From Chthoniobacteraceae bacterium (GTDB taxonomy: Bacteria > Verrucomicrobiota > Verrucomicrobiia > Chthoniobacterales > Chthoniobacteraceae): a stretch of DNA of 64,000 nt. A model generated the notes under the pieces. That model worked only from the letters and a program-made list of their open reading frames with translations, searched no databases and was not told where the DNA came from. Of this stretch, positions 53,019-61,400 are shown piece after piece (positions within the stretch are counted from its first letter, which is position 1; every line of letters begins with the position of its first letter). Position numbers and translations under genes: made by a program. The stretch spans positions 62,001 to 126,000 of the forward strand of contig CANIWM010000004.1 of assembly GCA_947471505.1 (NCBI GenBank), read 5' to 3'.

Positions 53019-55013
53019 ATGAAACTACACACACTCGTTCTTGCCTGCGCCGCTTCGCTCCTCGCCTCGCCCACTTGGGCAGAAGATCGGCTGAGTTTTG
53101 ACTCCTTCCACGACTCCCTCTCGCCCTACGGCGAATGGAACCAAACCGACACCTACGGCCTCGTCTGGCAGCCCACCGGCGTGGACCGCGACTGGAGCCC
53201 TTACACCGATGGATACTGGAGCTACACCGATGCCGGGTGGACTTGGGTGAGCTACGAAGACTGGGGCGGCATCTGCTATCACTACGGTCGCTGGGTCGAG
53301 CTCGAAGGCCCCGGTTGGTGCTGGGTTCCCGGCTACGAGTGGGGCCCCGCGTGGGTGTCGTGGCGGAAAAGCGACGACTACGTCGGCTGGGCACCGCTCC
53401 CGCCGGAGGCTCGCTGGGAAGTCAACGTCGGTATCAGTTCATGGGCCGACACGCACTACGACATCGGCCCCGCACACTACTCGTTCTGCCACTCGCGGGA
53501 CTTCGGAGCGCCCGTGCTGCGTGGCGTCATCGTACCGCGTTCGCGGAATGTGACCATCATCAACTTCACGACGAACATCACCAATATCACATACAATCGC
53601 GACAGCGGCTACGTGTTCAACGGCGGGCTCGACTACGACTACATCTCCCCGCGCTGCGCCCACACCCTCCCCGCGCTCAAGCTCGTGCAAAACACCACGA
53701 ATATCTACGTGAACGGCAATCGCGGAAACGTCTTCATCAACGCCCAACGCGGCAACGCCCTCTACGTCGCCGCACCCCAGCGCGCCGAGAGCAACTGGAA
53801 CGTCCTCACCCGCAAACCCGTCATCGCCAAAACCTTCGCCGCACCCGTCGTCTCACGCGGCTGGGCCGGGATGGATAAAGACGGCACCCGCGACAAGCTG
53901 CTCGTCAAAATGCGCGGCGAAGTCAATGACGCGACGCCCGCCTCCGCTCCCGCCCGCGCCTTCCGCCCCGAGAGCATCGCCGTCGTCCCCAAGAAGGCCG
54001 ACCCCACACTCCCACGGCCTTCGCTGCTCAAAGCAAACGTCAGCCGCCCAGCCGACGATTCGCAGGATGGACCAAGCACTTTGAAAGCGCCCGTCGCCCG
54101 CCCAATGGTGCCCGACGCCCGCGAAGAAAAGCCGACCGTCCTCAAGCAGCCCATCGTCCACCCCGGCAGACCTGACGACGACAGCGACAAGCCCGTCGCC
54201 ATCAAACCCCAGCGCCCCGCGGCGCCTACGGACGAAAAGCCGACGCTTCTCAAACAGCCCATCGTCCGCCCAAGCAGGCCCGATGACGACAGCGACAAGC
54301 CCGTCGCCATCAAACCTCAGCGCCCCGCAGCGCCTACAGACGAAAAGCCGACGCTCCTCAAACAGCCCATCGTCCGCCCAAGCAGGCCCGATGACGACAG
54401 CGGCAAGCCCGCCGCCATCAAGCCCCAACGCCCGCCCGTCATCGAACGTCCAGCCGCGCCGAAAGACGACAGCGTCCTCCGCAAAAAAATGGCCGAGCAA
54501 GCCGACGACAACAACGCTCGCGAAGCCGCCATCGCCCGTGAAAGAGCCAGCCAAGCCGCAAGGCAACGCGAAGCCGACGACGCCCGCCGCATGACCGTGG
54601 AAAAGCAACGCCGCTCCGCCGACGCCGAGGATGCACAGCGCAAACAAGCAGAAGCCGCCCGCAACGCCGACGAAAACGCCCGTCGCCAAGCCCAACAACG
54701 CTCCGCAGCCGCAGCCGAATCCAACGCGCGCCGCGAGCAAGCCGCCGCGATGGAAAGACAACGCAACGCCGCCGAGCAGGACAACGCCCGCCGCGCACAA
54801 GCCGCCGACTCCCAACGCCGCGCACAAGCCGAAATGGCCAACCGCGCCGCCAACGAGGCTCGCCAGCGCCAATCCGAAGCAGCCCGCCAAGCTCCGCCAC
54901 AACGTCCGCCTCAAGCCATTCCACAGCGCCCCCCAGCTCCCACGCAGCCTGCGCCTTCCCAAAATCGTCCGCTCACTGAAGAGGAACAAAAGCTCCTCAA
55001 AAAGAAGCGGTAA
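53019..55013 (+). CDS. DUF6600 exported protein with repetitive, coiled-coil tail
   Basis: A 664-residue protein from ATG 53019 (signal peptide MKLHTLVLACAASLLASPTWA). Residues 25-175 are the Trp/Tyr/Gly-rich DUF6600 region (SPYGEWNQTDTYGLVWQPTG, ICYHYGRWVELEGPGWCWVP, WAPLPPEARW). The middle carries three near-identical 36-residue repeats (LLKQPIVRPSRPDDDSDKPV), and the last ~180 residues are an Ala/Arg/Glu/Gln-rich segment, probably a coiled coil or extended helix like TolA. DUF6600 function is unknown, though it resembles cell-surface aromatic-rich repeats. Probably periplasmic or envelope spanning. Confidence 0.85.
   Translation: MKLHTLVLACAASLLASPTWAEDRLSFDSFHDSLSPYGEWNQTDTYGLVWQPTGVDRDWSPYTDGYWSYTDAGWTWVSYEDWGGICYHYGRWVELEGPGWCWVPGYEWGPAWVSWRKSDDYVGWAPLPPEARWEVNVGISSWADTHYDIGPAHYSFCHSRDFGAPVLRGVIVPRSRNVTIINFTTNITNITYNRDSGYVFNGGLDYDYISPRCAHTLPALKLVQNTTNIYVNGNRGNVFINAQRGNALYVAAPQRAESNWNVLTRKPVIAKTFAAPVVSRGWAGMDKDGTRDKLLVKMRGEVNDATPASAPARAFRPESIAVVPKKADPTLPRPSLLKANVSRPADDSQDGPSTLKAPVARPMVPDAREEKPTVLKQPIVHPGRPDDDSDKPVAIKPQRPAAPTDEKPTLLKQPIVRPSRPDDDSDKPVAIKPQRPAAPTDEKPTLLKQPIVRPSRPDDDSGKPAAIKPQRPPVIERPAAPKDDSVLRKKMAEQADDNNAREAAIARERASQAARQREADDARRMTVEKQRRSADAEDAQRKQAEAARNADENARRQAQQRSAAAAESNARREQAAAMERQRNAAEQDNARRAQAADSQRRAQAEMANRAANEARQRQSEAARQAPPQRPPQAIPQRPPAPTQPAPSQNRPLTEEEQKLLKKKR
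54126..54449 (+). repeat. Three tandem 108-bp repeats inside the DUF6600 gene
   Basis: Units start at 54126, 54234 and 54342, each 108 bp and in frame (36 residues, E-K-P-T-x-LKQPIV ... KPxAIKPQRP). The second and third units are nearly identical for most of their length, and the first differs at a few positions. The layout points to recent in-frame duplication and possible copy-number variation between strains. Confidence 0.85.
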
Positions 55014-55033
55014 CAGCAGCCGCTACGAGAGAA

Positions 55034-55912
55034 TCAAGGCGTCTTCTTCTCGTTGCGGTGGCCTCGGTGGCAGGCTGCGCAGTCTTCGCTCACTCGCTGC
55101 ATCGCGGCATCGGCGGCAGTGAGCGATGAGGCGCGGATGGCTCTTCGGAGGGCGTCCGCTGCCTGCGTGCTCTCGGCAAGTTTCTCGCGATAGTCGGCGG
55201 GGCGTTTGGCGGCGTCTTCGGTCCGAGCGAGTTCGCGGAGATGCTCCCAAAGTAAGGTCGCTTCGTTGGCGGCGTCGGCTTTCCATCCGGCTTTCTGTGA
55301 GTCCTTGAGCGCGTCGAATCGGTCGTCGATTTCCACCATCGTATCCACGAGAGCGGGCGTTTTCGCGACCTCGGGCAGTGCGCCGACTTTCGCAAGCTGC
55401 TCTTTAGTGACGGGCCGAAACTCGCGCACGGCCCGGTAGAGCCCGGTGTATTCTTCCGCCGTTCCTGCCTTTCTCAGCCATGCCTCTGCGTCTTGCGGGG
55501 ACCAGCTTGCGGTGGCCTCGCAGATGACCGCCACTGCGGCAGGGCCTCGATGTTTACCGTGGTGGCAGTGGACGTAAATGAGCCCGTCCCCCGCCGTCGC
55601 GGCTGCGCTGGCCAGCTCGGGGACGCGCGCGGCGGATACTCCGTCGTAGCCGATGGGTAGGTGGATGTAGCGCAGTCCGTGCTTGCGCGCGGCGGCGATG
55701 TCGGGCTTTGCGCCATCGACGCTGATGATGGTTTTGACGCCCATTTTCTCCAGCGTAGCGAAGGCTTCGTCGCCCTCGGGCTGGGAGCCGGAGATGATCT
55801 GCGGGGTCACGCGAAATGCGTTGTGCAGCTCTTTCACCGAAAGAGGCTCCACATCCGCGCCAAGGGCGAACGAGGTTAGTCCGACGAAAGCGAGACGCTG
55901 GAAAAACGTCAT
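55034..55912 (-). CDS. Exported Cys-phosphatase domain fused to cytochrome c'-like tail
   Basis: A 292-residue protein with a short signal peptide (MTFFQRLAFVGLTSFALGA). Residues 30-165 match the tyrosine/dual-specificity phosphatase fold: GSQPEGDEAFATLEKMGVKT and the P-loop H115-CHHGKH-R122 (C-x5-R with Cys116). Residues 185-292 are helical and end with C278-AA-C281-H282, followed by RGHRN, the C-terminal CxxCH heme site of cytochrome c'. A redox- or heme-linked periplasmic phosphatase is implied, though the phosphatase could equally be a rhodanese-like or non-catalytic variant. Its ATG overlaps the BufC stop by 4 bp, so it is the last gene of the bufferin-type operon. Confidence 0.85.
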   Translation of the reverse strand: MTFFQRLAFVGLTSFALGADVEPLSVKELHNAFRVTPQIISGSQPEGDEAFATLEKMGVKTIISVDGAKPDIAAARKHGLRYIHLPIGYDGVSAARVPELASAAATAGDGLIYVHCHHGKHRGPAAVAVICEATASWSPQDAEAWLRKAGTAEEYTGLYRAVREFRPVTKEQLAKVGALPEVAKTPALVDTMVEIDDRFDALKDSQKAGWKADAANEATLLWEHLRELARTEDAAKRPADYREKLAESTQAADALRRAIRASSLTAADAAMQRVSEDCAACHRGHRNEKKTP

Positions 55913-56793
55913 CGGCAGAGCCAGTCGAGCTTGATGAACATCGCAAATGTCTCGCGGACGCGCAGGACGGATTCAGCCGCAGACATTTCGACGGTCGCGA
56001 ACGCAGCTTCGCACGCCTCTTCGAGGGTAGAGCCTGCGCGCAATGCAGCGACGAGGCTGAAAGTGATGGCGTCGATACGCTTAAAATAGACGATGTTGTC
56101 CACGCGGTGAACCGCGAGAAAGAGAGGCTCGGGCAGTGGCTTCACGCTGAGACGCAGAGGGCGCGGGGCACGGCGGGCTTTGGCGGCGTTGCTGGATACG
56201 GTGGTCTCGCTGGTGCGCTTACGGAGTTTAGCGAGAAGCGTATCAACCGGATGTCGAAGCTCGACGAGCTGGAGATAGGGCTGGATGCCGAGGCGCAGTC
56301 GGGAAGGGTCCGCAGCGGCGAGCTTCGCGGGGCTGATGGGCTCACGGGCGGGTTCATCAAACGCAAGAGTCGCGGCCCATTCCACACGGGCGACATCGTA
56401 GGCGAGTGCGCAGTGCCGCCCGGTGAGCGCGGGGTTTTCTGCGAGGAATGCTGGGAGGTGCGAACCGAGGTTGCGCAGCGTCCATGAGTGCGAGGGGTGC
56501 GCGCTGAGGTAGGCGATCGTCAGTTTATCAAAGCACCGTGGGCCGATGACGGCGCGGACGCCGGGGAAGTCATCGCCGAAGAGCCCCGTGAGCCGCCACC
56601 AGTATTGCTGGTTGTAAACCTCCAGTCGCTCGAACGACGTGAGCCGGTCGTTCGACGCGATGGTGGCATCGGCAAACTCCCGGTTGCCGCGCTGCATCGT
56701 CTGGTCGGGCCGGAGCGGCTGACGGATGGCGTCGAGCATGGCGCGCTGCATCTCGCGCAGGGTGCCGGGCTTAGGCTGGGCGGACTTTGGCAT
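55909..56793 (-). CDS. bufC: DUF2063 (BufC-type) partner protein
   Basis: A 294-residue protein with the DUF2063 N-terminal domain: RLEVYNQQYWWRLTGLFGDDFPG near residues 57-80 and the downstream region TIAYLSAHPSHSWTLRNLGS. Such proteins partner DUF692 (MNIO) enzymes and are thought to present the precursor peptide. The C-terminal ~150 residues, with the fragment VHRVDNIVYFKRIDAITFSL, are less typical. It overlaps BufB by 23 bp and the phosphatase gene by 4 bp. No signal peptide, so cytosolic. Confidence 0.88.
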   Translation of the reverse strand: MPKSAQPKPGTLREMQRAMLDAIRQPLRPDQTMQRGNREFADATIASNDRLTSFERLEVYNQQYWWRLTGLFGDDFPGVRAVIGPRCFDKLTIAYLSAHPSHSWTLRNLGSHLPAFLAENPALTGRHCALAYDVARVEWAATLAFDEPAREPISPAKLAAADPSRLRLGIQPYLQLVELRHPVDTLLAKLRKRTSETTVSSNAAKARRAPRPLRLSVKPLPEPLFLAVHRVDNIVYFKRIDAITFSLVAALRAGSTLEEACEAAFATVEMSAAESVLRVRETFAMFIKLDWLCR

Positions 56794-57619
56794 TGGGCAG
56801 ATATTTTGCGGCTTTGAGGGCTTCTTTGTGGACTTCGTTAAACGAGGGGATGCGGTCGTCCCATTCCAGTAAAGTGGGGATGCTGCCGCAGCGGCGGATG
56901 ACTTCCGCGTAGATGTCCCACACGGGGTCGCAGACGGGGTGGTCGTGGGTGTCGAGGATGATGTGCTTGTGCCGCGTGTGGCCGGCGATGTGGATTTGCG
57001 CGACGCGCTCCAGCGGGACGCCGGCGAGGTAGTCGCGCGGGTCGAAGCGGTGGTTCTGCGAGGAGACGTAGATGTTGTTCACGTCGAGGAGGATGCCGCA
57101 GTCGGCGCGCTCCACGACTTCGCTGAGGAACTGCCATTCGTTCATCTCGCTGGCGCGAAACTCGGCGTAGCTGCTGAGGTTTTCTACGGCGATGGGCAGC
57201 TCGACGAAGTCCTGCACTTCGCGGATGTTGCGCGCGGTGGTTTCTACGGCCTCCTTCGTATAAGGCATGGGCAAAAGGTCGTGGCTGTAAGTGCCATCCA
57301 CGCTGCCCCAGCAGAGGTGGTCGCTCAGCCACGGAGTGCCGGTGCGCTTCACGAGGCGCTTGAGCTTGCGGAGATGCTCGCGATTGGGCCGCTCGCTGTT
57401 GCCGAAATACATGGAGACCCCGTGCTGCACGACGCGGTAGTTTTCCAAAATAGAATCGAGGACGTGGAGCGGACGCCCGCCGTCCACCATGTAGTTTTCC
57501 GAGATGATCTCAAACCAGTCCACGACAGGCTTTTTCTCTAAAATATGCCGGTAGTGTGGGACTCGGAGCCCGATGCCGATGCCGAGGTCGGTGGAAGCGT
57601 TGAAGCGGGAAGATGGCAT
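56771..57619 (-). CDS. bufB: DUF692 multinuclear iron oxidase (BufB-type MNIO)
   Basis: A 282-residue TIM-barrel enzyme of the DUF692/MNIO family, which uses two or three iron ions to modify cysteines of ribosomal peptides (for example MbnB, and BufB in bufferin synthesis). Candidate ligands are all present: H66 (VQHGVSM), H101 (LSDHLCW), E146 (VENLSSY), D179 (LLDVNNIYVS), H214 (IHIAGHT), D223 and H225 (LDTHDHP) and E252 (LLEWDD). N-terminal text GIGIGLRVPHYRHI is typical. It overlaps BufC by 23 bp and is preceded by the Cys-rich peptide gene. Confidence 0.93.
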   Translation of the reverse strand: MPSSRFNASTDLGIGIGLRVPHYRHILEKKPVVDWFEIISENYMVDGGRPLHVLDSILENYRVVQHGVSMYFGNSERPNREHLRKLKRLVKRTGTPWLSDHLCWGSVDGTYSHDLLPMPYTKEAVETTARNIREVQDFVELPIAVENLSSYAEFRASEMNEWQFLSEVVERADCGILLDVNNIYVSSQNHRFDPRDYLAGVPLERVAQIHIAGHTRHKHIILDTHDHPVCDPVWDIYAEVIRRCGSIPTLLEWDDRIPSFNEVHKEALKAAKYLPNAKVRPA

Positions 57620-57633
57620 TGATTGAAAATGAC

Positions 57634-57680
57634 GAATGACGAATGACGAACCGGGTTGCGAATTTCGTCATTCGTCATTC
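57634..57680. repeat. 17-bp perfect inverted repeat of TGACGAA-type motifs
   Basis: The left arm 57634-57650 (GAATGACGAATGACGAA) pairs exactly with 57664-57680 around a 13-nt loop. Inside each arm the heptamer ATGACGA is repeated. It lies between the precursor-peptide gene and BufB. There is no T-run in the reading direction, so it looks more like a dispersed repeat, attenuator or processing hairpin than a standard terminator. Confidence 0.7.
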
Positions 57681-57739
57681 ACCATTGGCTCCCGCCCAGA
57701 CCGGAGTCTGGGCGGAAGCCTGTGTGATGAGGAAAGGGG

Positions 57740-58054
57740 TTAGGCTTTCTTCTCTTTTTTCTTCGCGCCGTGTGTCGGCTTGCCTTCCTTCACTCCGCAG
57801 CCGCCTTTGCCTTTGCAGGTGTTCTTGCCAGCGCAGCCAGCGTCGCCGCTCTTGCAGCCGCCTTTGCCTTTGCAGGAGTTTTGGCCTTTGCAGGTGTGGG
57901 TTTCGCAGGAGGCCTTCTCGGCTTTCTCTCCAGCGGCGGGCGCGCCTTTTTCGTCAGCGGCCTGTGCTTTGGTCATATAGCCACCGAAGACGATGCCTGC
58001 GAGGGCGGCTCCGGCGAGCATGGTTTTGGTGGAACGGATTGTGATACGCTTCAT
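57740..58054 (-). CDS. bufA2: Cys-rich exported precursor peptide (BufA2-like bufferin)
   Basis: A 104-residue protein from ATG 58054 (an open frame to 58111 lacks a leader). The signal peptide runs to about residue 32 (TMLAGAALAGIVFGGYMTKAQA). The mature part has seven cysteines (50, 55, 61, 67, 74, 80, 86) in a CKGQNSCKGKGGC pattern used twice, then a Lys-rich tail (GAKKKEKKA). This repeat is what I associate with BufA2-type bufferins, copper-binding peptides whose cysteines become thiooxazole-type groups by MNIO action. The leader on the minus strand is A-rich (CCTAAAAACAAAAACAAAC) without a clear Shine-Dalgarno. Copper sequestration is inferred from the family. Confidence 0.82.
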   Translation of the reverse strand: MKRITIRSTKTMLAGAALAGIVFGGYMTKAQAADEKGAPAAGEKAEKASCETHTCKGQNSCKGKGGCKSGDAGCAGKNTCKGKGGCGVKEGKPTHGAKKKEKKA

Positions 58055-58401
58055 GTTTGTTTTTGTTTTTAGGTTTATTGATCGACCCGCCGAAATCGAC
58101 GGACCGACCATCAGACGTTAAAGCGGGAAGTTTATTCCGTGAGTATTCATTTTTGACGAAATCGGATGAAGTTTTCGCCACACCTGCGGCTCTACTCGAT
58201 GAGCGAACCATTGCGTGAATGCTCCGCTTTTCGGGGTAAGGCTTCAATAGTGTTACGGACACATGGTAGCGAAAATCAGAGAGATGGACCAGCCGTGGAA
58301 ACTCGCCTGTTCGCCTTCTTTCCGCCTCTCTTCGCCACACGTTTGCAAACTGTGTTACGAGATGAAGGCGTTTCAGCTTCAAAATCACCGTTCAAAATTC
58401 C
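58055..58401. promoter_or_regulatory. Divergent intergenic region between bufA2-like and beta-strand-repeat genes
   Basis: 347 bp with no credible ORF. It must carry the leftward promoter of the peptide operon and the rightward promoter of the 1,112-residue gene. The leftward leader is A-rich. Short direct repeats are visible: TTCGCCACAC at 58174 and 58331, and GTGTTACG at 58250 and 58352. I cannot assign a sigma-factor box with confidence. Confidence 0.4.
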
Positions 58402-61400
58402 ATGCAGTCACCCATCGTATCCAAACCCTCGTTCGCCGCCGCGCTCCTGCTCGGCGTTTCGTGCTGCCATGCTTTTTCTGCGACTTTTCAATGGGGAAAT
58501 ACAGTGGGAAACTGGAGCGTGCCTGCGAACTGGCAAGGTGCAGCGGCGCCCGCTGGGACAAGCTCGGCGGACGCTCTGGTGTTTTCCGGAGATGTCGGGA
58601 CGACGCTGGGTGTCGCCCCCAATTACACCACGACAAACGACACGGCAGCAGTGCCTTTCTCTCTCAACTCCATCACCCTGAATGCCACGGATGCGGCGGC
58701 TCTAGTCACCGATCCGGCGAACATCATCGCGGGAAACACGCTCGCGTTTGGCGGAGCGAATCCCCAACTGATTCAGAACGGTGCCGGGCATTTCACCTTC
58801 ACCACGCCGATTGTCGTTCCGGCGTCCCTTCACTTCGGTGGCAACGGAGTCGGTTCAGTGACGTTCAATCGCAAACTCTCCGGCTTTGGCACCATCATTA
58901 AAGACGGAAGCAGCGTATTTCGTTTTGGAACTTTTCCGCCGCCGATTGTACCGCCCGCCACGACGTCCACTGCGCCCTCGGAGAATACGTGGTTTGGCCC
59001 GCTTCAAATCAATGCGGGGACGGTTCGCTTTAACAACAACGCGGAATCTGGTCGCACAGCGCTGCGGGCAAATCCTGTGGCACTGCTCACGGGAGCGTCG
59101 CTAACATGCGCTTCGGAGCTTCGACTCGGCACGCTCTCGGGCAACGGAGGATTGGTCGAATCTCAAGTTGTGGGAACGAATACGGACACCGAAGACATCG
59201 TCGTATCCGCGTTTAGCAGTGGAACCTTCGCAGGCACGATTCACCTCGGCGTCCCGACAGGCACAGGCAACGATCTTGGCGCGCTGGTCGTCCGCGGCCC
59301 CGGCACCCAGACGCTGACGGGGACCCTGAATCTCAGTAAAGATGTCGCCGTGGGAGGCAGCCTTACATTTGACGGAGGGGCATCGCTCTCCGCGCAGACA
59401 ACGGGAGCTATCGTGATGGGCGGAGGCACATTCCGGCTGGAGAATGTGACGACAAACAACAACAACCGCCTACGTGATGGCGACAGCCTTTCAACAGGGC
59501 TCGATAACATTGGCGGCGGGCTTTTTCAGCTCTCAGGCCATGCGGGAGGGACGACAGAGACGCTGGGGCGGCTTCAGCTTTCCTCCACAAACGGCACCAT
59601 CAATCGCGGGCGCTCGGGCCAGCTCAATGTGCAAGTCGTCCACCGTGCCGGAGCAGGCGCGGCTACGGTGCTCACGATTGCGGGGTATCAACGCGACGCG
59701 TCGTTTGCGCGTGCGCTCAATACGGTGGAGTTCTCGGCCATCGACAACGTGGGCACTACACTGAATCTCGGCACTGCGGGCAATAATCCGCGCATCGTGC
59801 TTTCCACCGCACCGACGCTTGCAAGCTCCTTGCTCTCCAGCTCTGCGGGAAGCTCCAGCTTTGGCTGGGCAACTGTGCAAAAGACGGACGGCGTCGCCTT
59901 TGCCACACACGGCGCGAATGGCATCGCGGCTGTGACTACGACTACGCTGGCGCCAGCGACGTCGAGCGGGACCGTGAATTCGCAACTGACAACCTCCGCG
60001 ACCATCACCCCCTCGAACTACGCGCAAAATAGTATCCGCCTGCTCCCCGCCAGCAGCGGACTCACGATGACGCTCGGTGCAGCGGCAACTCTGACTACCA
60101 CCGCAATCGCGCTGGCAGGGCCGAATGATTTCACCATCACCGGCGGCACACTTGGCGGAGGCGGCCCGCGATTTATCAACGTCGAAAAAGCGAAACTCAC
60201 GCTGGCAAGCGGATTGGGCAGTACGCAGCCGCTGGTGAAGTCCGGCAATGGAATCCTAGCCCTCACGAAGACGACAAACGTGACCAGCACGCAACCGTGC
60301 GCAATTAACAGCGGCACGCTCTACGCAACCCCCGGCACAACATTGCCCAACGGCGAACTGCGCTTTCGCGGCGGCGTGCTCGGCATCATCGGCGGCGGGA
60401 TGTTTGCGAGGCCGTTTATCATCTCGAACGCGCCGGGGCCAGGGACCGTGAACTGGAGCGGGCTGGAGTATGTCGCCACGCCCACCCCGACCTCAAACAC
60501 GCTCCCGGAAGACCGAGGCAGCGGCGGCTTCGCGGCGATCGATGCAAATGCCAGCGTGGACCTCGGCGTAGCGGGCGTAAGCGATATACTTTGGGAGCAA
60601 AAGGGCTTCGTGCAGAGCGGCTTTGCGCTCGTCCTCGGCAGCCCGCAGGCAGCGGCAAAAATTACGCTCATCGACAACCTCAGCCTCAGTTCCGGCGAAT
60701 CGAACATCAACTACAACGCCCGCGAAATCCGAGTGCCAGACAATGCCGCATCGACCCTCGACCGCGCAGTGCTCTCCGGCGTCTTGAGCGGCACGACGCA
60801 CAACGACTTGCTGAAAACCGGCGCAGGAACACTCGAACTCACCGCCGTGAATACGTTCCTCGGCGCAGCGATCATCCACGCAGGCACACTCGTCGTCACC
60901 GGCAGCGCAACCACGGCCATCGGCCTCGACGTGATGACTGGCGCGACGCTCGCAGGCTCCGGCAGCACGACCGCCGTGCTCCTAGAAGGAGGCGGACAGA
61001 TTTCCCCCGGCGACAGCAGCATAGCCACCCTCACCGCCGCCGCCCTATCGTGGCGGGCAGGCGGCATCGCGCGGCTCGAACTCGGCACTGCGAACACCAG
61101 CGACCGCATCAACCTCGGCAGCGGCGCACTGGTAAAGGATTCTGCAAGCGGCACGTTCGCTGTCGATTTCGCCAACACAGGCGCGATGAATCAGACCTAC
61201 ACCCTCGCCACGTTTGGCAGCACGACGTTTAGCGCCAGCGACTTCACCGCTACGAATCTCGCCGCCGGAGTCACCGGGCGCTTCATCGTCACTGCGAACT
61301 CACTCGTCTATTCGACAGTCCCATCGACCCCGATGAGCACGTGGCGGGAGACTTATTTCGGCCTCGGCGCGACGAACAGCGGCACCGCCGCAGACAACGC

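Noticed and set aside
53853-54989. A 378-codon leftward frame opposite the DUF6600 gene
   Set aside because: Its Gly/Val/Phe-rich text is the mirror of the Ala/Arg-rich repeats on the coding strand; no leader or family match.
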